Shown piece after piece: positions 10,316 to 18,860 of a stretch of 50,131 nucleotides of DNA (the first letter of the stretch is position 1; the number at the start of each line of letters is the position of its first letter). Source of the stretch: Singulisphaera sp. GP187 (lineage in GTDB: Bacteria; Planctomycetota; Phycisphaerae; Phycisphaerales; SM1A02); contig CAMDAQ010000002.1 in NCBI GenBank assembly GCA_945888705.1, positions 1 to 50,131 on the forward strand. Reading direction: 5' to 3'. Both the position numbers and the translations under genes were made by a program. Under the pieces are notes generated by a model. That model saw only the letters and a program-made list of their open reading frames with translations, was not told the origin of the DNA and searched no databases.

Positions 10316-10325
10316 AGGCTACCAT
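10316..10325. promoter_or_regulatory. overlapping divergent -10-like hexamers for the UbiA-family gene (-) and ribH (+)
   Basis: aggcTAccat: minus TAGCCT 7 nt before the 10308 start; plus TACCAT 9 nt before the 10335 start; they share one TA. Confidence 0.45.
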
Positions 10326-10334
10326 CTTCGCCCC

Positions 10335-10805
10335 ATGCAACCCGCTGCTCCTTCCATCGCCATCAACGCTCGGTCGCTGCGCATCGTGATCGTGACGAGC
10401 ACGTACCACTCGGAGCTCACCGGCGCGCTCGAACGGGGTGCGGTCAAGGCGTTCGAGGAGGCAGGCGGCGATCTGACGAAACTCAAGATCGTGAAGGCGC
10501 CGGGTGCGTTCGAGCTCGTGGCGATCAGCCGCGCGGCAGCCGTGCGCGGCGATGTCGATGCGGTGGTGGCGATCGGCTGCGTGCTGACCGGTGAAACGAG
10601 CCATGACCGTCACATCTGCGATGCCGTGGCGCACGGCCTGGCGCGGATCTCGGTCGAGTTCGGCAAGCCGGCGGCCTTTGGCGTGCTGACCTGCCAGACC
10701 CTCGGCCAGGCGCAGGCTCGTGCCGGCGGAGCGAAGGGCAACAAGGGCGAGGAAGCCATGCGCGCTGCGATCGGTGCGGCGCAGGCCATCAAGGAGCTGC
10801 AGTGA
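10335..10805 (+). CDS. ribH: 6,7-dimethyl-8-ribityllumazine synthase
   Basis: SYHSELTGALERGAV, GAFELVAISRAAA, AIGCVLTGETSHD, FGVLTCQT. Confidence 0.95.
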   Translation: MQPAAPSIAINARSLRIVIVTSTYHSELTGALERGAVKAFEEAGGDLTKLKIVKAPGAFELVAISRAAAVRGDVDAVVAIGCVLTGETSHDRHICDAVAHGLARISVEFGKPAAFGVLTCQTLGQAQARAGGAKGNKGEEAMRAAIGAAQAIKELQ

Positions 10806-11224
10806 GCGCGCCAGCGGATCTGGTCGTGCGGCGTTGCGCCCTGCAGGCCATGTACCAGTTCGACGCGGTGCCGGGCGTCGCGCCGGAGATCGTGCGCCGA
10901 TCGCTCGATGAGAGCGATGGCACCGAGAGCCATCATGAGTCCGGCTTTGCGCTGGCGTGCCTTGCCTGGGAGCACCGCGCCGATGCAGATGCCGACATCG
11001 TCGCGCTCGCGCCTGACTGGCCATCGCACCGGCAGCCGATGATCGACCGCAACCTGCTCCGGCTCGGTTGGTACGAGCTCGCGATCGGCAAGGTCGCGCC
11101 GGGCCTGGCCATCGGCGATGCCGTCGAATTGGCCAAGGAGTTCGGCACCGATCGCAGCGGCGGTTTCGTGAACGGTGTGCTCGACCAGGTCGCGCGCCGC
11201 GTGGCGGGCGGGGGCGCCGCGTGA
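10802..11224 (+). CDS. nusB: transcription antitermination factor NusB
   Basis: RRCALQAMYQFD, DRNLLRLGWYEL, AIGDAVELAKEFGTDRSGGFVNGVLD; GTG start overlapping ribH stop. Confidence 0.9.
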   Translation: MSAPADLVVRRCALQAMYQFDAVPGVAPEIVRRSLDESDGTESHHESGFALACLAWEHRADADADIVALAPDWPSHRQPMIDRNLLRLGWYELAIGKVAPGLAIGDAVELAKEFGTDRSGGFVNGVLDQVARRVAGGGAA

Positions 11225-12141
11225 TCTTTCGTGCAGCAGTCGAGGCCATCAAGCGGGGGCTCGCCAAGACGGCGGCCACCCTCGGATCCGGCCTGAAGAC
11301 GCTGCTGCACGGGAAGTCGCTCAGCGAGGAGGTGCTCGCCGAGCTCGAGTCGCGGCTCATCGCGGCCGACGTCGGCGTGCGTGCCGCCCGCGAGATCGTG
11401 GAAGCCCTGCGCGTGGAGTACCGCGCAGGCCGCGTCGAGCGCGGCGAGGATGCACTCGAGTTCCTGAAGAAGACGCTGAAGGCACGCTGGAAGGAAGCGC
11501 CGACCGGGCTTCGCTACGCATCCGGCAAGCCAACGGTCATCCTGGTCGTGGGCGTGAATGGCGCGGGCAAGACGACGAGCGTGGCGAAGATCGCCAAGAC
11601 GATCCGCGACAGTGGCCGTACGGTGCTGCTCGGTGCGGCGGACACCTTCCGCGCCGGCGCGGTCGAGCAGCTGAAGACCTGGGGCCAGCGGCTCGGCGTC
11701 GAGGTCGTCGCTGGCGGTGCCAATGCTGATCCTGCGGCAGTGGCCTTCGATGCCGCCGAGGCGGCGCTCAGCCGGGGCGTCGACGTGCTGCTCATCGACA
11801 CCGCGGGCCGCCTGCACACGCAGGATCACTTGATGCGCCAGCTGACGAAGGTGCGCGACGTGGTGCGCCGCAAGATCCCCGATGCCCCGCACGAAGTGCT
11901 GCTCGTGCTCGATGCCACGAGCGGCCAGAACGCGATTCAGCAGGCGCAGGTCTTCAAGCAGGCCGTGGATGTGACGGGCATCTTCCTCGCCAAGCTCGAC
12001 GGCACGGCGCGCGGCGGCGTGGTGGTGGCGATCCGTGATGCGATCGACGTGCCGGTCAAGCTCGTGGGTACGGGCGAGACCCCCGAGGATGTCCAGCCGT
12101 TCGACCCGGACCAGTTCGTCGAGGCGATGTTCTCGGCCTGA
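11221..12141 (+). CDS. ftsY: signal recognition particle receptor FtsY
   Basis: [66 protein letters not shown] start overlapping nusB stop. Confidence 0.95.
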   Translation: MIFRAAVEAIKRGLAKTAATLGSGLKTLLHGKSLSEEVLAELESRLIAADVGVRAAREIVEALRVEYRAGRVERGEDALEFLKKTLKARWKEAPTGLRYASGKPTVILVVGVNGAGKTTSVAKIAKTIRDSGRTVLLGAADTFRAGAVEQLKTWGQRLGVEVVAGGANADPAAVAFDAAEAALSRGVDVLLIDTAGRLHTQDHLMRQLTKVRDVVRRKIPDAPHEVLLVLDATSGQNAIQQAQVFKQAVDVTGIFLAKLDGTARGGVVVAIRDAIDVPVKLVGTGETPEDVQPFDPDQFVEAMFSA

Positions 12142-12203
12142 TCGACGTGGATTCGAGCTGGTCCCTGCATGGCCGATGGCGGCGCCACGGCTACGATCCG
12201 TTT

Positions 12204-12857
12204 GTGCGCAGGGCCTTCACGCTCATCGAGGTGCTCGTGGTCATCGGGATCATCGTGATCCTGATCGGCCTGCTGTTGCCCGCGCTCTCGTCGATCCGTG
12301 CCGAGAGCGAGAGTGCCCAGTGCCGGAGCAACCTCAAGCAGGCCTTCACCGGGCTGCAGTCGGCGATGAACGTGCGCAAGGGCATGCTGCCCATGTGCGA
12401 GTTCATTCCCGTCGTGCTCCCCGAGGGTCCCGAGGGTGGACTGCCCAAGGCGCTGAAGGGCTATGTCGAGATCGACAGTCCGATCTGGCTCTGCCCGAGC
12501 GATTTGAACGAAGATTCGCTCGCGACCGGCACGAGCTACACCTATGTGCCGGGGCTCATCCGTTACCTGCCGCAGTTTCAGCTCGATGTCTTCCAGGCGC
12601 TGGCGGCGCTGCCGCCCGGCACGTCGCAGGAGCAGCGCGACCGCACGCGCAACGACCTCGAGGCGCGCCTGGTGACGCGATTCCTGGAGAAGCCCTTCGT
12701 GAACGCCGATGGCGGCGCGGTGAAGATCCCGCTCCTCATCGACAGCGAGGACCGGCACCTCAAGGGCGCCCGCAGCCCACGCAATGGCGTCTTCCTGGAT
12801 GGCAGCGTGGACGAAGCCACGATGGACGAGGGGATCCCAGAGGATGATGGAGGCTGA
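12204..12857 (+). CDS. prepilin-type N-terminal cleavage/methylation domain protein (pseudopilin)
   Basis: GTG start gives [32 protein letters not shown], a class III signal peptide. Confidence 0.85.
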   Translation: MRRAFTLIEVLVVIGIIVILIGLLLPALSSIRAESESAQCRSNLKQAFTGLQSAMNVRKGMLPMCEFIPVVLPEGPEGGLPKALKGYVEIDSPIWLCPSDLNEDSLATGTSYTYVPGLIRYLPQFQLDVFQALAALPPGTSQEQRDRTRNDLEARLVTRFLEKPFVNADGGAVKIPLLIDSEDRHLKGARSPRNGVFLDGSVDEATMDEGIPEDDGG

Positions 12858-12860
12858 TGC

Positions 12861-13574
12861 ATGATCGCACTTCCCGCAGGATTCGATGATCGTCGCGCAT
12901 GGCGCTCGCTGGCGATCGCCACGCTGGTGGCCCTGCTGCTGGCACTCCCGCTGTACTGGTGGTTCGCCGTGCGCTGGAAGCCGCCGCCGAGCATCTTCGA
13001 TGCGCCGGTCGATGATGTGCTGGGCTACCTGGCGCTCGATGACTTCAACAAGCTCCCGCTCGACGAACGCCTGAAGTTCATGATGGACTTCGCCGGCAGG
13101 TTCCGTGGCATGGAGGCGGGCGACAGTGCGGCCATGGCTGGCTTCATGGCTGGCGTCACCGGCCCGGCACGCGAGCAGATGACGAAGAACGCACGCCAGC
13201 TGGCGAAGGACGTGCTCGCGGATGGCAGCAAGCGATACCTAGCGCTGCCGGCAGCGGAGCGGGCCAAGTTCCTCGACCAGTGGCTGGTCGAGTGGGAGCG
13301 GCGCATGCGCATGGTGACCCGTGGCGACGAGGGCAAGGAGAGCGATGCCGATCGCCTGAAGAAGATCAAGGACGACGTCAAGCGCAGCGAGGATCGCCGC
13401 ACCAAGCGCATGGCCGACGGCCGCGATGGCATGCCCGACCTTGAGGGCGAGGGCGCCGTCGCGTTCATGGACTTCTGGCAGCAGGAAGTCGAATCGACGG
13501 CCAGCCCTGCCGAGCAGGGGCAGATCGGCCGGTTCCTCGAAGACATGCGCAAGCACCTGTCGGGCGTCTTCTGA
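12861..13574 (+). CDS. hypothetical single-TM protein
   Basis: ORF follows pseudopilin directly; N-terminal TM LAIATLVALLLALPLYWWFAV. Confidence 0.6.
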   Translation: MIALPAGFDDRRAWRSLAIATLVALLLALPLYWWFAVRWKPPPSIFDAPVDDVLGYLALDDFNKLPLDERLKFMMDFAGRFRGMEAGDSAAMAGFMAGVTGPAREQMTKNARQLAKDVLADGSKRYLALPAAERAKFLDQWLVEWERRMRMVTRGDEGKESDADRLKKIKDDVKRSEDRRTKRMADGRDGMPDLEGEGAVAFMDFWQQEVESTASPAEQGQIGRFLEDMRKHLSGVF

Positions 13575-13582
13575 GTTCCGCG

Positions 13583-16081
13583 ATGGGCCACCTGGGCGAG
13601 AGCCTGCCGGTCCGACGGCTGGCGGACACGATTGAATCGCGGCTTTGTGCACAGGCAACGCTCGTGCTCAGCGCCGAGACCGGCAGCGGCAAGACCACGC
13701 AGGTCCCTCAGATCCTGCTGGAGCGATCGCTGGTCGAGGGCGAGGTCGTGGTGCTGCAGCCGCGGCGGCTCGCGGCGCGCAGCGTGGCGCGGCGCGTGGC
13801 GCAGGAGATGGGCGTTGAGCTCGGCGGTCTCGTGGGATTCCAGACGCGCTTCGAGCGCGCGGTCGGGCCGTTGACCCGCATCCGGTTCGTGACGGACGGG
13901 CTCTTCGTGCGGCAGCTGCAGTCGGACCCATCGCTTCGCGGCGTGGGCTGCGTAGTGCTCGATGAGTTCCATGAGCGTGGCCTGCACACCGACATGGCCG
14001 CCGGGTTCGTGCGTCGGTTGCAGGCCGGTGCGCGGCCGGACCTGAAGCTGGTCGTGATGAGTGCGACGCTCGATCGCGACCGGCTCGGCGAGGCCTTCGG
14101 CGTCGAGCCGCTCAGCAGCGAGGGACGTGTGTTTCCGGTCGCGGTGCGTCATCTCGGCGATGGGCGGCAGGGGGAGTCGATCACGGACCGAGCCGTGGCG
14201 GCCCTGGGCGTCGCGCTCGACGAGCGCCTCGCGGGCGACGTCCTGGTGTTCATGCCCGGCAAGGCCGAGATCGACCGCACCATCGAGGCCGTGGTGCAGT
14301 TCGCACGGCGGCGAGGCGAGCCGATCGTCGCCTTGCCCCTGCATGGCCAACTCACGCCCGACGAGCAGGACCGCGCGCTGGCGCCGGCGCCGCGCGGGCA
14401 GCGCAAGGTCGTGGTGGCGACCAACGTCGCCGAGACCAGCCTGACGATCGAGGGCATCGGCATCGTGATCGACAGCGGACTCGTCCGCATGCATCGCTTC
14501 GATCCACGACGCAACTTCAATGCGTTGCGCCTCGAGGAGACCAGTCGCGCGAGCGCCGAGCAGCGCGCGGGCCGGGCCGGCCGCACGATGGCCGGAACCT
14601 GCCTGCGGCTCTGGAGCGAACGGTCGCAGGCGCGTCGCGCGGCCTTCGATGTGCCCGAGGTGCGACGTGTCGAGCTGGCAGGCCCGCTGCTGCATCTGGC
14701 ATCGATGGGCGAGCGTGACGTCGAGCGGTTCCCATGGCTGGATCCGCCGGACGCCGCGATGGTGACGCGGTCGATCGAGGTCCTGCGCACGATCGACGCG
14801 CTGGATGCCGAGGGCGCGATCACTCGCCTGGGACACGCGATCCTTCGCGTGCCGGCTCATCCACGGATCGGTCGCGCGATGGTCGAGGCTGCACGGCAGG
14901 GGTGCGCGCGGAGGGTTGCCACGTGGTGCTCGATGGTCGAGGGGCGCGATGTGCTGGCGCGCGAGGGCGTCGATCCGACTCGCGTGCTGCAGGCCCATGA
15001 CCGCCCGGGTGATGTCGTCGTCAGGGAACGCCTGCTTGAGGATCCGCGCGGCGATGGTCGGGGGCTGCTCGACCCTGATGCTGCGCGCGAGGCGCGGCGT
15101 GTGGCGCAGCAGCTGCACGAGGCCGTCGCGTCGGGCGACCAGTCCGCGACCGATGATGCTGCGTGCGCGCGCGCGATGCTCGCTGGCTTCCCGGATCTGG
15201 TGGCCTGGCGCCCGGATGCGCAGAAGCCGACGGCCTATCTGGCCGGTCGGCGCAAGGTGGCGATCGATCGATCGAGCGCGCTTCGTGGCGCCGGCCCGTT
15301 CCTGGCGCTCGACGTGCGTGAAGGCGGCGGTACGGAAGTGCAGGAGTCCACGCTCTCGATGACGATCGGGCTCGATGAGGCGTGGGTGAGGCAGGTGCTG
15401 CCGCACCGCTTCGTCCGCACGGTCGAAGAGCGCTGGGAGTCCGCGAGCCTCGCCGTCGAGGAAGTCGAGGAGGAACGCTTCGACGATGCCGTGCTGTCCC
15501 GCACCGTTCGGCCGCCGCGCGACCTCGGACGGGCGAGCGAGCTGATTGCGTCGATGGTCCTGTCGGGAGAACTTGCTCCCGAGCGATTCGACGACGACGC
15601 CAAGCAGTGGATTGAGCGTGTCCGTTGCGTGCGCGAGTGGTTTCCTGATCGCGCGCTTCCCGCCTACGACGAGGGCGACCTGAAGCTTGCGTGGTCGGAT
15701 TGGGCGCACGGTGCAACACGCTGGAGCCAGGTCCGTGATCGGCCCGTCCTCGAGCGGCTCAAGGACCTGCTCACCCACGAGGACTGCCGCTTCGTCGAGC
15801 GCATGGCGCCCGGCACGATCAAGCTCACGCGCGGCTTCGGCATGAAGATCGAGTACGAGGCCGGCAAGCCGCCGCGCGGCCGCGCGAAGATCCAGGACTT
15901 CTACGACACGACCGCTCACCCGAGCGTGGCCGCGGGCCGCGTGCCGCTGCTCCTGGAGATCTTGGGCCCCAACTACCGGCCGCTGCAGGTCACCTCGGAC
16001 CTGCCGGGCTTCTGGACCAGGCTCTATCCCGAGATCGTGCCTGCACTCAAGCGGCGGTATCCGCGCCACGAGTGGCGCTGA
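13583..16081 (+). CDS. hrpB: ATP-dependent helicase HrpB
   Basis: ETGSGKTTQVPQILLE, VLDEFHERGLHTD, VVATNVAETSLTIEGI, EQRAGRAGRT; C-terminal HrpB-like region. Confidence 0.93.
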   Translation: MGHLGESLPVRRLADTIESRLCAQATLVLSAETGSGKTTQVPQILLERSLVEGEVVVLQPRRLAARSVARRVAQEMGVELGGLVGFQTRFERAVGPLTRIRFVTDGLFVRQLQSDPSLRGVGCVVLDEFHERGLHTDMAAGFVRRLQAGARPDLKLVVMSATLDRDRLGEAFGVEPLSSEGRVFPVAVRHLGDGRQGESITDRAVAALGVALDERLAGDVLVFMPGKAEIDRTIEAVVQFARRRGEPIVALPLHGQLTPDEQDRALAPAPRGQRKVVVATNVAETSLTIEGIGIVIDSGLVRMHRFDPRRNFNALRLEETSRASAEQRAGRAGRTMAGTCLRLWSERSQARRAAFDVPEVRRVELAGPLLHLASMGERDVERFPWLDPPDAAMVTRSIEVLRTIDALDAEGAITRLGHAILRVPAHPRIGRAMVEAARQGCARRVATWCSMVEGRDVLAREGVDPTRVLQAHDRPGDVVVRERLLEDPRGDGRGLLDPDAAREARRVAQQLHEAVASGDQSATDDAACARAMLAGFPDLVAWRPDAQKPTAYLAGRRKVAIDRSSALRGAGPFLALDVREGGGTEVQESTLSMTIGLDEAWVRQVLPHRFVRTVEERWESASLAVEEVEEERFDDAVLSRTVRPPRDLGRASELIASMVLSGELAPERFDDDAKQWIERVRCVREWFPDRALPAYDEGDLKLAWSDWAHGATRWSQVRDRPVLERLKDLLTHEDCRFVERMAPGTIKLTRGFGMKIEYEAGKPPRGRAKIQDFYDTTAHPSVAAGRVPLLLEILGPNYRPLQVTSDLPGFWTRLYPEIVPALKRRYPRHEWR

Positions 16082-16084
16082 GCA

Positions 16085-16879
16085 TCATTCGAAGTCGTCT
16101 GCGGCACCCATGTACTCGTCGCCGGTGCGCCACGAGCGGCGGCTCGTCGGCCGGCCGCGTGCAGCCTGCGCCGGCCGCGGCTCCACGGCTTCGAATCGCG
16201 GGAGTTTCGTGGCCCAGGGCTTCGTGCCCAAGTGCACCTGGTGCACCAAGTCGACCGCTTCGTTCACGCTGTCCGTGAGATGGAACAGCTCGAAGTCCTC
16301 GGGGCTGATGGCCTTGTTGCGATCGAGCATCGTGCCGCGGATCCAGTCGAAGAGCCCACCCCAGAAGGCCTTGTCCACGAAGACGACCGGGAACGGAGCG
16401 ATCTTCATCGTCTGGATGAGCGTGAGGCTCTCGAACGCCTCGTCCATCGTGCCCATGCCGCCCGGGAAGATGATGAAGCCGCGCGAGTGCTTCACGAACA
16501 TCACCTTGCGGATGAAGAAGTAGCGGAACGAGAGTTCGATCGACTGGTACGGGTTCGGTTCCTGCTCACGCGGCAGCGTGATGTTCAGCCCGACGCTCAC
16601 ACCGCCCGCCTCGAGCGCGCCCTTGTTGCCTGCCTCCATGATGCCGGGTCCACCGCCGGTGATCACCGGGAATCCGCGCGCGACGAGCAAGCGACCGCAC
16701 TCCTCGGCGGCTGCGTATTCGGGTGCTTCCTTCGCGGTGCGCGCACTGCCGAAGATGCTCACGCCGGGACCGACGCGCGCGAGGGCGTCGGTCGCGTCGA
16801 CGAACTCGCTCATCATGCGCAGGGCGCGCCAGGATTCGCGGGCGTAGTTCACGTGATCATGATGGTGCGGCGCGTTCAT
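16085..16879 (-). CDS. LOG/TIGR00730-family Rossmann-fold protein
   Basis: VSIFGSARTAKEAPEYAAAEECGRLLVARGFPVITGGGPGIMEAGNKGA; GGMGTMDEAFE (PGGxGTxxE). Confidence 0.92.
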   Translation of the reverse strand: MNAPHHHDHVNYARESWRALRMMSEFVDATDALARVGPGVSIFGSARTAKEAPEYAAAEECGRLLVARGFPVITGGGPGIMEAGNKGALEAGGVSVGLNITLPREQEPNPYQSIELSFRYFFIRKVMFVKHSRGFIIFPGGMGTMDEAFESLTLIQTMKIAPFPVVFVDKAFWGGLFDWIRGTMLDRNKAISPEDFELFHLTDSVNEAVDLVHQVHLGTKPWATKLPRFEAVEPRPAQAARGRPTSRRSWRTGDEYMGAADDFE

Positions 16880-16927
16880 GGAACCCCATGCTAGGCCGAT
16901 CGCGTTCTCGGAACACGAGTCGCAAGT

Positions 16928-16942
16928 CCATGTCTGACATGG
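16928..16942. promoter_or_regulatory. 15-bp perfect inverted repeat CCATGTC-T-GACATGG (operator-like)
   Basis: Read directly in the divergent LOG/folC intergenic region. Confidence 0.5.
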
Positions 16943-16958
16943 CGTTGCATTCGGCCTT

Positions 16959-16987
16959 TTGCGTCGAACGTCGTCGATCGCTAGACT
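16959..16987 (+). promoter_or_regulatory. sigma70-like promoter for folC: TTGCGT-N17-TAGACT
   Basis: -35 at 16959-16964, 17-bp spacer, -10 at 16982-16987; ATG at 16995 implies leaderless transcript. Confidence 0.6.
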
Positions 16988-16994
16988 CGCCCGG

Positions 16995-18740
16995 ATGTCG
17001 AGGAAGAGCGCTTCATCGGGCAGCGGTTCGCGCACCACCACCAAGCAGGGTTCGAGCAAGACCGCGGCCAAGCCAGCGGCGAAGGCCGGCGCCAAGCCTG
17101 CTTCAAAGCCGCAGCCTTCGGCGACGAAGCCCGCCGCCGCGAAGCCAGCAATGAGCAAGCCATCGACGGCGCATGCCGTAGCGACGAAGCCCGCGCCGAA
17201 GCCCGCGCCGGTCGTTGCGGCGCCTGCTGCGCACCACAACGTGCTCGATGAAGCTCCGGTCACCCACGTGCCCATCATCGGCGTGCCCGCGATGCGCGGC
17301 TCGGCTCCGGTGCGCGCCGAAGAGCCCCTTGAACCCAAGCTTGCCGAGCACCGCACGAGCGAACTCTCCAGGAGCGAGCAGACGAAGGCGCGCCGCGGCG
17401 ACTTCAGCGATTACTCGGTGGCCCTGAAGTGGCTGCATGAACGCGTGGACCTTGAGCGGCTGCACACCGTGCAGTACAGCGACGAGCCGTTCAAGCTCGA
17501 CCGCATGCGCCAGCTGCTGGAGGTGCTCGGCAACCCGCACGAGCAGGTGAAGTGCGTGCATGTCGCTGGCACCAACGGCAAGGGCAGCACGGTGGCGATG
17601 GTCAGCGCGATGCTGCAGGCCTGCGGCTATGCGGTCGGCCAGTACGTCAGCCCGCACCTGGTCGACGTGCGCGAGCGCGTGACGATCAACGGCGCGATGC
17701 CCAGCGAGGCCGACTTCCTCGACCTGATGCGCCGCGTGGCCAAGGCGGCCGGCAAGCTTCCGTTCGAGCCAACGTTCTTCGAGCTCATGACGGCGCTCTC
17801 GTTCGTGCACTTCGCCGAGCAGGCCGTGGACATCGCGGTCGTCGAGGTCGGCCTTGGCGGCCGCCTGGATTGCACCAACGTCATCACGCCGCTGGTCGCG
17901 ATCGTGACGTCGATCGACCTCGACCACACCCGGATCCTCGGCAAGGACGTGAAGAGCATTGCACGCGAGAAGGCGGGCATCTTCAAGGCTGGCGTGCCCG
18001 CGCTGGCGTTCGAGCCGCAGCCCGAGGTCGAGGCCGTCTTCCGCGAGGTGGCCGCACAGGTCGGCGCGCCGCTGATGATCGTCAACAAGGACATCGAGTT
18101 CAGCAGCCGCTTCTGCACCACGCCTGACCTCGGTGCACACACGCGCGTCTGCTTCTACACCCGCACCACGCGCCTCGAACACCTGCCAGTGCCGCTGCCC
18201 GGCGAGCACCAGGCGGCCAACTGCGGGCTTGCGCTCGCGGCGATCGACGTGCTGAAGTCGGCCGGCTTTGCGTGCCCCGATGACAAGGTCAGCCTGGGCC
18301 TCATGGCTACAAGAGTCCGTGGTCGCATGGAAGTGATCGCCGAGCGTCCGCGCGTGCTTGTGGACGGCGCCCACAATCCCGCCAGCGTCGGCACGCTCAT
18401 GCGCTGCGTCGGTGCCCACGTGCCCTACGACAGCATGGTCTGCATCTTCGGTTGCTGCCGCGACAAGGACATGGCAGGCCTGCTCGACAAGGTCCACCTT
18501 GGTGCCGACAAGGTCATCTTCACGCGGGCGGCAGGTACGCCACGAGCGGCTGACCCGAATGAACTGCAGCGCATGTTCGCCGAGCGCAGCGGGAAGATGA
18601 GCCAGGTGGCACGCTCCCTGTCGGAGGCCCTTGAGGTCGCCATGCGTGCGGTCGGTCGCGAAGACCTGATCTGCGTGACGGGCAGCTTCTACCTCGTCGG
18701 CGAGGCCATGCGCCTGCTCGGCCAGCGCCGGACGGCTTGA
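16995..18740 (+). CDS. folC: bifunctional folylpolyglutamate/dihydrofolate synthase with Ala/Lys/Pro-rich N-terminal extension
   Basis: HVAGTNGKGSTVAMVSAMLQACGYAVGQYVSPHL, EVGLGGRLDCTNVI, VDGAHNPAS; ~140-aa low-complexity N-terminus. Confidence 0.93.
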   Translation: MSRKSASSGSGSRTTTKQGSSKTAAKPAAKAGAKPASKPQPSATKPAAAKPAMSKPSTAHAVATKPAPKPAPVVAAPAAHHNVLDEAPVTHVPIIGVPAMRGSAPVRAEEPLEPKLAEHRTSELSRSEQTKARRGDFSDYSVALKWLHERVDLERLHTVQYSDEPFKLDRMRQLLEVLGNPHEQVKCVHVAGTNGKGSTVAMVSAMLQACGYAVGQYVSPHLVDVRERVTINGAMPSEADFLDLMRRVAKAAGKLPFEPTFFELMTALSFVHFAEQAVDIAVVEVGLGGRLDCTNVITPLVAIVTSIDLDHTRILGKDVKSIAREKAGIFKAGVPALAFEPQPEVEAVFREVAAQVGAPLMIVNKDIEFSSRFCTTPDLGAHTRVCFYTRTTRLEHLPVPLPGEHQAANCGLALAAIDVLKSAGFACPDDKVSLGLMATRVRGRMEVIAERPRVLVDGAHNPASVGTLMRCVGAHVPYDSMVCIFGCCRDKDMAGLLDKVHLGADKVIFTRAAGTPRAADPNELQRMFAERSGKMSQVARSLSEALEVAMRAVGREDLICVTGSFYLVGEAMRLLGQRRTA

Positions 18741-18779
18741 TCGGCAGGCTTGATCGGCAGGCTTGATCGGCAGGCTTGA
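18736..18779. repeat. 13-bp tandem repeat (cttgatcggcagg, ~3.4 copies)
   Basis: Read directly; spans folC stop codon. Confidence 0.9.
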
Positions 18780-18860
18780 CTCACGCGGCCTGACGCGCGT
18801 GGCACGATGCGCGTGGCCTGATCCATCGGGGCAGACTCCACGGGTAGGCTTTGCCCTCCC

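Noticed and set aside
13025-16069. 1014-aa minus-strand ORF
   Set aside because: Antisense shadow of hrpB in high-GC DNA; Arg/His/Ala-rich with no recognisable domain
17103-18497. 464-aa minus ORF opposite folC
   Set aside because: Antisense shadow ORF; folC motifs on + strand are unambiguous
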